Assembly (NCBI GenBank): GCA_029215795.1 | Contig: JARDYH010000007.1 | Span: 69,866,763-69,930,762, forward strand | Source of the DNA: Anniella stebbinsi | Taxonomy: Eukaryota; Chordata; Lepidosauria; Squamata; Anniellidae | Reading direction: 5' to 3' | DNA length: 64,000 bases | Program-made: the position numbers and the translations under genes | The notes under the pieces: generated by a model | Databases searched by the model: none | Told to the model about the DNA's origin: nothing | What the model saw: only the letters and a program-made list of their open reading frames with translations | Shown here: positions 36,355 to 46,601 of the stretch, piece after piece | Layout: every line of letters begins with the position of its first letter | Position numbering within the stretch: the stretch's first letter is position 1

Positions 36355-36674
36355 TAGGCTGACTGGATAAAATCCAGGTCAGGGCTCATGTAACTTTAAC
36401 AGTTGTAGAGAAAAGGGAATTTCAACCAGTGTCATTTGTATGTAATTAGTTCCTGGTGATATTCCCTCTTCATCACAACAGTTAAAGGTGCAGGCACTAT
36501 ACTAGAGTGACCATATACAAAAGAAGGCAGGGCCCCTGCAGCTTTAACTGTTGTGATGAAGAGGGAATTTCACCAGGAACTAATTGCATACAAATGACAC
36601 TGGCTGAAATTCCCTTTCCTCTACAACTGTTAAAGTTACATGAGCCCTGACCTGGATTTTATCTGGTCAGCCTA
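36355..36674. mobile_element. TAGGGTGACC MITE, fourth copy, just upstream of an Ig gene
   Basis: TIRs are TAGGCTGACT and GGTCAGCCTA, with the same internal arms as the 34.8 and 28.3 kb copies. It lies about 270 bp upstream of the start codon of the minus-strand CEACAM-like gene. No matching TSD was seen. Confidence 0.78.
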
Positions 36675-37534
36675 GAAAAGCTGCCCTTGCTGAAGTTCCC
36701 CGTCATGTGCTACTTTTGAAAGAACAGCTGCCCTCCTCCCCCTTGGGTCAGCATAACTGGAACTTTCCTCCTTTCCTGGCATTTATGAGAGCGTCATTCA
36801 AAGGTTTCTTCTTCTGAGGGTGTTTTCTGATCCCTGGGGCTGAATGTTTTAAAGCAGGAGGGGGCAGGGAAGCAGTGAGCCAAGGGAGTGTAAATATTGA
36901 CAATCATCGAGGAAGCATTTGAGTTGCACAATACAAAAGACCAGGGGTTTCCCCAGCGTTGGTTCAGTCCAGAAGGACACTCTGTTCTGGTACAAGGAAA
37001 TGAAGAGACAGCCAAAGAACTTCAGCCTGACCCCTTCCCTCCCGGCTGCCTCAGTGTAGCAAGTGTACCAAGGGTTGCCATGTTGCTTATCAACCCCTGC
37101 TCTTGTGCCAAGAATAGCAGCTTGATCTGAAGAAACCAGCAGCTGAAACTTGTCAAGTCATGGAGGGAAAAACATGGTCAAAGGAGTGACAAGTACATGA
37201 CTGCAACAGCACCCTCCTGCCCATATTCCCCAGCAACATAGGCATACTGTCTGCCATACTGGGGACAGCATAGAACCATCAGGACTAGTAGCCAGTGACA
37301 GCCTTCTCCACCCTGCTCTGGTAATGCCACTCTGGGACTGAGGCTGTTTTAAACTGACCCGGTTAGTTTTGTGCTGCTTGCTGACAGAAGAGAGAAGAAC
37401 ACAGGCAGGGATGGGTTACCACAAGAACTGGAAATCAAATGTCTAGGACAAAGTAGCAGTGTCATCTGGAAAGCATGCTAAGGTCAGAAGTCCAGAAGGA
37501 GATACCAGTCCAAAGAATAACAGGGAGCAGGTAA

Positions 37535-38048
37535 CCCCATCTTGAGTATTGCGTCCAGTTCTGGGCACCAAACTTCAAGAAGGATGCAGACAAACTGGAG
37601 TGTGTTCAGAGGAGGGCAACGAGGATGAGCAGGGGTCTGGAAACAAAGCCCTAGGAGGAGAGACTGAAAGAACTGGGCATGTTTAGCCTGGAGAAGAGAA
37701 GACGGAGGGGAGACATGATAGCCCTCTTCAAATACTTGAAAGGTTGTCACACGGACGAGGGCCAGGATCTCTCCTGGATCATCCCAGAGTGCAGGATGCG
37801 GAATAATGGGCTCAAGTTACAGGAAGCCAGATTCCGGCTGGACATCAGGAAAAATTTCCTGACTGTTAGAGTGGTATGACAAGGGAGTCCATGACCTAGG
37901 AAGGTCATGGTCTCTCCCACACTAGAGGCATTCAAGAGGCAGCTGGACAACCATCTGTCAGGTACGGTAGATTCCTGCATTGAGCAGGGGGTTGGACTCG
38001 ATGGCCTTATAGGCCCTTTCCAGCTCTGCTATTCTAGGATTCTATAAG
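37535..38048 (+). mobile_element. CR1 LINE 3' fragment
   Basis: CR1-type sequence such as GGAGACATGATAGCCCTCTT and GACTCGATGGCCTTATAGG, ending in the CR1 8-mer tail style (ATTCTAGGATTCT). Confidence 0.82.
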
Positions 38049-39161
38049 TGAGGTTGTGGATAATATGGGTTGTAAATCAAGAAATTCAGCAGTAGGTGGC
38101 AGGAGAGATCCCAGAATCTCTGGGCTAACAGAAGCAAAGATTCATTCCAACCCTGATAGTCCCAGAGCCAGGCAGGATTTATTTACCCCAGCGAGTGCAA
38201 AAGCTTTGTGAATATTTTTTGTTTATATATGATGGAAGTGTCTCAGAAAAGTGAGTCTTACAAAATTCCAGTTGGGGGGGCTGCGTGATGACATCATCAA
38301 TATGGCTGCCGCGCTATTATGTAGTTGCCACATTTAAATATGCATAACTTCTCACCCGTTTATGCTACTTCTGAAATGTTTCAAATTTAATGACAAATAC
38401 TTTTTGTAATTACACATGTATTGTTAACTCCATTTTTTAAGATAATTTCATTTGAACATATAAAATCAGTGTTCACATTGGTTATGTGTGGCATTTAACC
38501 ATGATTTACTCAAAAACTATACGACTTTTGAAAGAATGCTCAAGAACAAAAAAGTTACATTTTTAATGATTAAGAAAATGTATAATAGCATGGGGTTTAC
38601 CCCAACGCTTAGGGAATTATGAGTGATATCTCTTTATACATCCACTTTCTCAGGTTTGTATGATTTTACAGTTTATCATACAGGGCTTTCATTTCAAAAG
38701 TATCCACCCTAAATATCTCTCGATCTGATGCTCAGATCATTTTGAACATGTTCAACTGTGATTTTTACAGTTGAACGTGTTCAAATATTCTTTACAAAAT
38801 TTCAAACAGGACGCGTACGATGATATATATATAAAAAGACAATTTATTAGGTTGAATTGTTTTCAACAAATGTTTTTAAAATCTTCAGCAAAAATTTACA
38901 ATTTACAAAACAAAAACTATGTTCTGTGAGAAAGGTTAACAAATAAATTTTACTGGATGTCCTCTTCACTTTCATAGGGACTGCTATCATCCCTGTCAAA
39001 GTCACTTTTGTCTTCTTTTTCACTGTCCTCTTCTGTGTGGCTGTTTCAAGATTTTCTGGGAGTGTTGGACCATCGTACCATTTTATGTGGTACCTGCCAT
39101 TTTCCAACTACCAGCCATGTTCAGTAGGATCAAGCCCATCATCAGGTTTTCTACAATCTGC

Positions 39162-40180
39162 TCATTTCAGCCATGACACTGAATTGCTTCTTTTAATCTT
39201 TTGGATCAATGCAGGTTTAGATAGAGGCAGCATTGTTGGGTCAATCCCTTTAACTTTGGAGAATGCCTTAGACTGGCTCTTAGGTGTTGTTTTCTTCATA
39301 AATAGACTGCATCTTACTTCACTCACAGAGGAGTATCTAGGGTGGCCGTACATGGCACAAACAAATTTCTCCAACCCAGCTATCTTTTCTTCGGTTAAAG
39401 TTAATGACTCACCTAGTTGGCTGAGAATTTCTTGGAATGCATGATTCTTTTTCATGATTTCAAATGGTTTAACTTTTCCCTGTCTTGCAAATGCAGCTGT
39501 GAAATCAGATCCTGTAAAAGCGTGGTAGCCGGACAAGGCCTCTACCAGATCATGTCCGAGCTCCTCTGTGATACAAGTTACATTGAGTGTCCTTCTGCTG
39601 TTGTTAGAAGACATGCCACAATCAAACCAAACCCGAGAGTTTAGGAAGGGCTTTTGATGGTAAATTAACAGAACCAACACATCAGTGTCATTTGCTCTAA
39701 CCAGGATATTCTTTGCCTGATTACTACCATGTGATGTATGTTGGATGTGCCAAATAATCTTTGCCTCTTGATGATGGCAAGCAAGATCAGGCACCTCTGT
39801 TGCCTCAACACTGACATCCTTGCTGGTGTATTTGTAACACACAGTCTCTGCTCCGACAAGGAGAATTTTGCCTGCCAGAAGTGAAACATACTTCTGATTT
39901 TTTTACTCATTGCATAGGAAAGGTGTAAGGGATGTTTTAAACTGCTCATTCCAAAGTGCATCAACTGCCTTTTGGGGAGTCTTCTGATCTGCGCCTGTTA
40001 CTTTGATGTCACTAGTTGGTGCACTTCCTTAGCTGGTGTACGACTAGTAATGTGCTCCAGTAATTTATGTGCAAGAGCTCCGTAAGTTTCCGGGACCTTC
40101 AAAGTATGCAACACGAACATTGCATCATATACAGCCAAGCTGGCAAAAAAACCCAGCAAGGTCAACCTCCCCAATCCCAA
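39162..40180 (-). pseudogene. Decayed transposon-associated protein gene (DTDVLVLL / HAFTGSDxTAAF family)
   Basis: The minus strand has a 226-codon open stretch (39162-39842) without introns, and coding similarity continues upstream to about 40180 in shifted frames. Segments seen are VYDAMFVLHTLKVPETYG, AKEVHQLVTSD, DALWNEQFKTSLTPFL, KYVSLLAGKILLVGAETVCY, HHQEA..IIWHIQHTS, ANDTDVLVLLI, HAFTGSDFTAAF, KIAGLEKFVCAMYG and a KIKRSN end. This pattern belongs to a widespread animal family of multicopy, transposon-associated proteins. The EAD...DTDVLVL spacing recalls FEN/PIN-like nucleases, but the assignment is tentative. Frame changes near 39.90 kb (an A-run) show it is inactive. I could not define terminal repeats. 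Confidence 0.6.
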
Positions 40181-40434
40181 ATGGATTCCTCCAACATTCC
40201 TAGCGTGGTTCAGGGGAAACTTTTCTAAAAGTTCATTTTAATTTTCTCTTGTGCACGTTTTTTAGCTATGGTACTAGGGAGAGCCAAACTCACCCACTGT
40301 GGCCTCAGGCACCTCTTGCCAGGCCGCCGTGAATGGCGAACAACTGTACCAACCAACTTCACTTTATACCCCACCTAAATACACAATACCCTATTCTGCC
40401 TGCCACTTGCAAACTTCTCCCTTGCCAGGGAATA

Positions 40435-40436
<2 letters not shown>

Positions 40437-40472
<36 letters not shown>

Positions 40473-40520
40473 CCTCCCTCCCTCCCTCTCCCTCTCCCCC
40501 TCTCTCCCTCTCCCCCCCCC
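40437..40520. repeat. (TC)n(CCTC)n microsatellite
   Basis: A TC run followed by CCTC and CTCCCC variants. A second TC run lies at 40719-40748. Confidence 0.92.
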
Positions 40521-40716
40521 CCATGCTTGTTCCCTCCTGCCCATGAGGTCATTTTGCCTGGACCTGCAGGGCTGCTGCTACGCTCAAAGAAGATGGACAA
40601 ACCAAAGGGTTAGGGTTTCATTAAGCCGCCACCTGCAAGCAAATCAGGCACGCTAACAAGTGACGTCTCTTCTTTGCACTGTTGGGAAATGGCTGTTTGC
40701 TTTCTGAGAATGGACT

Positions 40717-40750
<34 letters not shown>

Positions 40751-40903
40751 AACTCTTCATTCCAGCATGGCATCCAACCCTCCTTCCCATACTGATTACT
40801 GGGGCAACGGGCCCCTTGCCAGGGGAAATCCCCTCGCTTCGAACGGGATATAAAAATGGGCAGGGGAGCATTTGCCCCAAAGAGCGAGCACTGCAGAGCT
40901 ATC

Positions 40904-42112
40904 ATGCTGACCCTCTCCGGTGTCTCCCATCACTCTATGCAGTGGGCCAGACTAGTCTTGGCAGGTGAGATGCGGGGGAGGGGGAAGCAGAGGGCTGTGG
41001 CTACTAGGCAAACTGGTCAGATGCCAAAGAGGCCAGAGTGCGTGGGCCTTTAACATTTGTGGAGGGAGGGGATTTGGGCAGGGACAGCTTCTCTCCCCCT
41101 TCTTGAGACTCGGCTGCATTAGCCAAAATTCCCTGTTGCTCCATTGCGTTGATGCCTGCTGGTTTAGTTGGTGCATAGCTGCTCGTTATGGGTGTGTGTT
41201 TGTTGATAACGATTCTCATTATGTCACAACCATCAAAGCGTAATTAATATTATATAACAATTGTATTCCCTCTGTGTCCCCGCTCTTGATGGTGCTGGAG
41301 CCCTGCTGCTTACAACTACACATCAGCAGGAAGCTGGTGAATAGATCCTTTCCTGCCTGTTTTCTATGCCAGGGTTCCCCAACCCATTGACCCGCGGGCA
41401 TAGCTGGAAATTTGAGATACTGCTGTGGGCACCAGCACAAAATGGCTCCAGCAGATGATGTGGCTAGTCACATCACAGCTGCCCCAGGGGCCTGGCTAGT
41501 CAAAAGCATCAGAGGTGGTAAGCCGACGTACACCACTGGCCAGGGAACATGGGTGGGAGGGTGCGAAAGCACCTTGGATAGCTTCTTTAGAGTCCTCCTA
41601 ATTGGTTCTGACTGCAACCTGGAGTGGATTCACTTCCCCATTGACCTCTGAGCCACCACTGTGCCCTTCCCAAGGGCCTTCAAAACCATGGAGCTGGCAT
41701 TGTAGGGTAACGGTGGAGGCAAATTCAGACTAACCTCTTCTCCTGGCCCTTGACTTTCAGCCCTGGCCTTGGCATCCTGCCTCCGACAAGCCGAAGCCAC
41801 CCACATTGTATACAGCCCCCTGAACCCCCGCATCGGGCAGACAGTCAACCTTCATGTGCAGGGTGTAGACTTGCCTTGTCAGTTGCACTTGGTTCCGGGG
41901 TGACAATTTTAACAGGGATCAAATTATCTTCAGAGATGAATTTCAAAATTGGGAGGTGAGAGGCCCGGCCTCCACTGGCCACGAAAGCCAGGGATGGGCT
42001 TGCTCCTTGATCATCAGAGACTTGCAGGTTTTGGACTCCAGAGAGTACTCTGCGCTCATATTCGACCTGAACGGGAACTGGGTGAAGGCCGTGGGATGGC
42101 TACAAGTCTCCA
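40904..42112 (+). pseudogene. CEACAM-like Ig V gene with frameshifted V exon
   Basis: Signal exon 40904-40964 (ATG at 40904, ending GCAG/GTGAGA, phase 1) and V exon 41761-42112 (acceptor TGACTTTCAG, donor TCCA/GTAAGT). The leader end ALALASCLRQAEATHIV closely matches ASCLHPAEAVHIV of the minus-strand gene, so the two are paralogues. The V exon is 352 nt, one more than a multiple of three. The frame breaks at about 41889, between CQLH and WFRGDNFN: one extra T puts the upstream frame on a stop at once. Downstream the other frame is open (CSLIIRDLQVLDSREYSALI, VGWLQVS). Splice sites remain good. It is either a recent pseudogene, a polymorphic null or an assembly error. No transmembrane exon was found. 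Confidence 0.72.
41575..41663. mobile_element. CAGTGGAGGC-family MITE, right half
   Basis: The right arm lies in the intron between the leader and V exons of the frameshifted Ig locus, ending TGAGCCACCA. Confidence 0.62.
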
Positions 42113-42699
42113 GTAAGTACATGAGGGTTGGTTGGGAGGGAGAGATTGGTTCATTCTGGGGGGGGGGGGTTATGTGGATTTATCTCAAGGGCGCTTCCTA
42201 AGCCATTAAGTGAACCGAAATGCAGTTGCATGCCAAAATTTGCAATTTTCCAAATTTTGTACATGGTTCATTGCTATCGCCCCCCCTCCCAAAAGTATAC
42301 CCAAAATGTGTATATTGGTGGAAAGAGAGCACAAAATCCACACACTAGGGAAAGGCACGCACATAAATGTACACAGGAGTGTGCAGCAAAGGACAAAAAA
42401 AACCATTATAAAGGGGGAAAGAGTCTTTAAAAAAGGAAATATTTGCAAAAAGTGTACACACAAAACGTGCACCTTGAATGCATATATCTGGATGAGTTCA
42501 CACCAAAATGCAGGCAAATTTTGGTGTGGAGTAAAAAAAAAACTTTCCCCCCAAACTTTGCAGCTAGTGACGCGACTGAATTTCGAAATTCATCAGCTCA
42601 TTGGTGTATCCATAATGCTCACCTTTGTAGCAAGCTTGGATCGCTGTCTTACAACTTTGTTATTAATTTCTCAATTAAAATATGCAAGCTGTGTTTAAA

Positions 42700-42900
42700 C
42701 TATGGCTTATTTTTCTCAAACAAGCCACCTTGAAAACCCATGGTTTGTTTTGGGTTGTTCAGGGTGGTTAACAAGCTACACTGCATGGTTAACAAGCCAC
42801 CCGGCAGAAAATGCACTGACTTCAAACAACATGATAACCGACAGTTCAATAACAACCCACACTCACCCACTGAGTGTGGGTTACTGAGTTGTGTGAACCT
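42700..42900. mobile_element. MITE-like repeat with GGTTAACAAGCCAC motifs
   Basis: It contains repeated GGTTAACAAGC and CCCACACTCA/TGAGTGTGGG inverted segments. A related unit in opposite orientation lies at about 54120-54395. Confidence 0.55.
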
Positions 42901-43257
42901 AGAGAGAGAGAGACAAGACTGACATTTTGCTTTTAACAGCAACTTGATCAGACAAAATTGGTGGATACTGGTGTTCATGGAATGGCTAAGGTCTGCACAT
43001 AGAAATATACATAGCAGCAAAGGACAGTAAAAATGTTGGCAATATTATCCCCTGCTAATATCTGCATATCTTGGTTTGTATTAAGTGCCTCTTCATTCAT
43101 TGCTTCATTATTTACATTTTATGTGTTTAATGTATTAGTCACCATCCAGAGGTGTTGGGTTATTGGATGAGTTAACAGTGCAAAAATTAATATAAATGAA
43201 GTAAAATAAATATCAATAATTATTAAAGGCTTAGGAATGAAGGCTGGTAAATATATA

Positions 43258-43258
<1 letters not shown>

Positions 43259-43343
<85 letters not shown>
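43259..43343. repeat. (TG)n(GA)n compound microsatellite
   Basis: A TG run of about 30 bp joins a GA run of about 50 bp. Confidence 0.95.
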
Positions 43344-43346
<3 letters not shown>

Positions 43347-43586
43347 GTTTTGCAAAGGGCCATTTCCTCTTTGCCCTCTAAATAGCCTCTGCCATATTTT
43401 TTGCAGATTGAAAGCCTCGCCTAAAATAATCCACGCCATTTCTGGATCCCCTCCCCTGCATCCAGGAAGAAGAGGTTCCAGGTCTCCAGCACTCGGTGGA
43501 TCCCAGGGATGAATCAGCTATTGAGTTTCTCCTCCCATCTCCCTCATTCTTTACCCTCCCACAATTAAAAAAAAAAAAAAAAACAT

Positions 43587-43752
43587 CAGTGGAGGCTGGT
43601 GGCTCTGATGTTAGTGGGGCAGTGATTCCGCTCTGGTTTCAGTTAGAACTCTAAAGGACTTCTGCATGTGGGATAGCTCCTTTAAAGCTCTGGCTGGTTC
43701 TGACTGAAACCAGGAGTGGGTTCAGAGATACTGGAGCCACCAGCATCCACTG
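43587..43752. mobile_element. CAGTGGAGGC-family MITE
   Basis: Both arms are present, from CAGTGGAGGCTGGTGGCTC to GAGCCACCAGCATCCACTG. Confidence 0.82.
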
Positions 43753-44130
43753 CAGAAACCCATTAAGACCTCCACCCCCCCTTTTTTTTTTGCAATTCAG
43801 TACAGAGCCTGGACATGTGTTTGTGGTGTAACTGTATATACCATTTTTCAGACAAAGGTTGCCAAATCTTCATCTGTCAATGCTGTCTTTTGATGTTTTT
43901 CCCCCTCTTCCAAACAGTGCTAAGTCTAAAGCAAGCTTTGCCAGATAATAAATATCATAGTTTTGAGAGTACTGAAAGCATTCCATGGATATGATTTTGT
44001 TGGACTGACCCCCCCCTTCCCCCACAAAAGAGGAGAGGCGAAGCAGGGCCATTCCACCAGCTCTGGTGAAAATCTACTTATTTTTTTCCCTTTTCCCTCC
44101 ACACCCCCTTTCCTTGTGTGTCATTCTTTC

Positions 44131-44988
44131 TAGGGATGTGCACTGGATCGGACCCGATCCACGATCCGAGTCCGGTCCAGTGGGAAATCGGATAAATTAT
44201 CCAATTTCCGATCCGACAGCTGGATCGGCCGATCCAATCCAAACCAGTCCGAAAAGGCTCCAAACCGGTTCGGCGAATCGGCGGATCAGCGGGCGCCCAC
44301 TGGCGCCCACCGCTGCTTCCATTGGCGGGCGCCAGCGGGCGCCCACCGATGAAAGTGGACAGCGGGGGGGGGAGGGGGCGGGAGGAGGGGGCGGGAGGAG
44401 GTGGGCCCTTACCTTTCCGGCCCGTCCGCTCCCGTCCGGCGCCGGCGGCTACTACCAGCGGGCTCCGCGGCCTGCTCCAGGGTGGTGCGCCGGGTGATCA
44501 CCCGGCGCGCTACTCGAGAGCAAGCCGCAAAGCCGGCTGGCGGTAGCCGCCGGCGCCAGACGGGAGCGAACGGCCCTAAAAGGTAAGCAGTGGCGGGGAA
44601 GGGGGCTTACCACCCCCCGGAGCTGTCCGCTTCTATCCGCTGGCGCCCGCGGGCGCCAGCGGATGGAAGCGGACGGCCCCAGGGGGGGTAGGGAGCGCGG
44701 GGGAGGGGGCTTACCTGCCGGGGCCATCCACAGCGGACGGCCCCGGGGGGGGAGGGAGTTAGGCCCCCCCTCACCCACCCGCCGCCATTTTTTCCTCATA
44801 GACTTGCATTGCAATGCAAGTCTATGGGGAAAAAAATGGCAGCCGATCCAAAAATTTCAAATTTTTGGATCGGGATCGTACTCGATCCGGTCTGGGGGGC
44901 CTCCGATTTTGTCCGAACCAATCCGTGACAAAATTGGAGGTCCCGATCCGGGTCCCGATCTGATCCGGGGGGTCCGTGCACACCCCTA
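44131..44988. mobile_element. hAT-like foldback element, copy A (858 bp, 8-bp TSD)
   Basis: The element starts TAGGGATGTGCAC and ends GTGCACACCCCTA (terminal inverted repeats). It is flanked by identical 8-bp duplications ATTCTTTC (44123-44130 and 44989-44996), as expected for hAT transposition. The ends are dense in GATCCGGATC-like motifs. The interior is GC-rich, with a large palindrome centred at 44497 and smaller ones, including CATAGACTTGCATTG and its complement at about 44800-44825. No transposase is encoded, so it is non-autonomous. Confidence 0.88.
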
Positions 44989-44996
44989 ATTCTTTC

Positions 44997-46532
44997 TAAT
45001 AATAATAATATAATAATAATATTTATTTGTAACCCGCCTCTCCCTCCGGATCGAGGCGGGGAACAACAACAATATAAACACAAAAATTCACAACAGTTAA
45101 AAATTTTAAAAACAAGAGAACAACACAACATTAAAAATATCCTAAAATTCATCTGGATAGGCCTGTCGGAAGAGGACAGTCTTCATGACTCTCTTAAATT
45201 CATGAAGACTGTCAATTTGTCTAACCTCCTCAGACAGACCATTCCACAGTCTGGGAGCGATGGAAGAAAAGGTCCTCTGGGTAACACTCGCCAGCCTAGT
45301 TCTGGCTGGCTTAAGTAAGTTCTTCCCAGAGGACCTAAGTGTGCGGGGCGGATTGTACGGGAGAAGGCGATCCCGCAGGTACCCTGGACCCAAACCATGT
45401 AGGGCTTTAAAGGTAATAACCAACACTTTATACTTCGCCCGGAAACTAATTGGCAGCCAATGAAGCGATTTTAAAACTGGTGTAATGTGATCACCCCTAG
45501 GTGTACCGGTGACCAACCTGGCTGCCATATTTTGAACAAGTTGAAGTTTCCGGACTAGGCACAAAGGTAGCCCTATGTACAGCGCATTGCAGAAGTCGAG
45601 CCTTGAAGTTACCAGCGCGTGCACTACCATCTTTAGGTCTTCCAACTCTAGGAAGGGGCGCAGCTGGCGTATCAGCCGAAGCTGATAGTAGGCACTCCTG
45701 GCCGTCGCATCAATCTGAGCTGTCATCTGGAGCGACGGATCCAAGAGTACCCCCAAGCTGCGAACACAATCTTTCAGGGGGGGTGTAACCCCATCCAGAA
45801 CTGGTTGACACACCTCCAGACCCAGGTTGGGGCCTTTAACAGCAAGCACCTCCGTCTTGTCTGGATTCAGTTTCAGTTTGTTTTTCCTCATCCAGCCCAT
45901 TACCGCCTCCAAGCATTCATTCAGAGGAGACACACTATCCTTAGCTGACGATGTTGTCGAAGGCATAGAGAAATATATTTGGGTGTCATCAGCGTATTGA
46001 TAGCACCCCGCCCCATGCCTCCGGATGATCTCTCCCAGCGGTTTCATGTAAATGTTAAACAGCATTGGAGAAAGGATGGCACCTTGTGGTACACCACATA
46101 GCAGCTCCTTTTTTGAAGAGCAGCTATCCCCAAGCATCACCATCTGGAACCTGCCCGAGAGATAGGATCGGAACCACTGAAGCACAGTGCCCCCGATTCC
46201 CAATTCCCCCAGGCGCTCCAGAAGGATACCATGGTCGATGGTATCGAAAGCCGCTGAGAGGTCCAGAAGTACCAGCAGGGACACACTCCCCCTGTCGATA
46301 CTAAGGCGTAGATCATCCACTAAGGCGACCAAAGCGGTCTCAACTCCGTATCCCGCCCTGAAGCCGGTTTGAAATGGGTCTAGAAAATCGGTGTCATCCA
46401 AGACTACCTGGAGTTGAAGAGCAACTGCCCTCTCGATCACCTTGCCCAAAAACGGAAGATTTGATACAGGCCTGTAGTTATTAAGGTCCAGGGGATCCAG
46501 GGAGGGCTTTTTTAGAAGCGGCCTTTCTAGAT
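44997..46532 (-). mobile_element. 5'-truncated L2/CR1-clade LINE with long reverse-transcriptase ORF
   Basis: On the minus strand an uninterrupted frame runs from about 46532 to 45142. It starts within DLNNYRPVSNLPFLGKVIER and contains LLDLSAAFDTIDH, GVPQGAILSPMLFNIY, YQYADDTQIYF (catalytic YADD) and NKLKLNPDKTEVL. It ends in the SEEVRQIDSLHEFKRVM segment typical of this clade. The 3' UTR ends in a (TAA/ATT)n microsatellite at 44997-45020 instead of poly-A. The endonuclease domain and 5' end are missing. The open frame indicates a young insertion, placed directly against the TSD of the hAT-like element at 44131. Confidence 0.9.
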
Positions 46533-46601
46533 TGTAAGTCTGTGGGCACCAATTGCCTTATTTTACTGATCGATTGTAAGCCACTCTGGGAGCCTTTTTT
46601 T

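Noticed and set aside
38210..39100. Left end of the transposon carrying the 39-40 kb protein remnant.
   Set aside because: The flank looks foreign and AT-rich, but no inverted terminal repeat or target duplication could be matched by eye.
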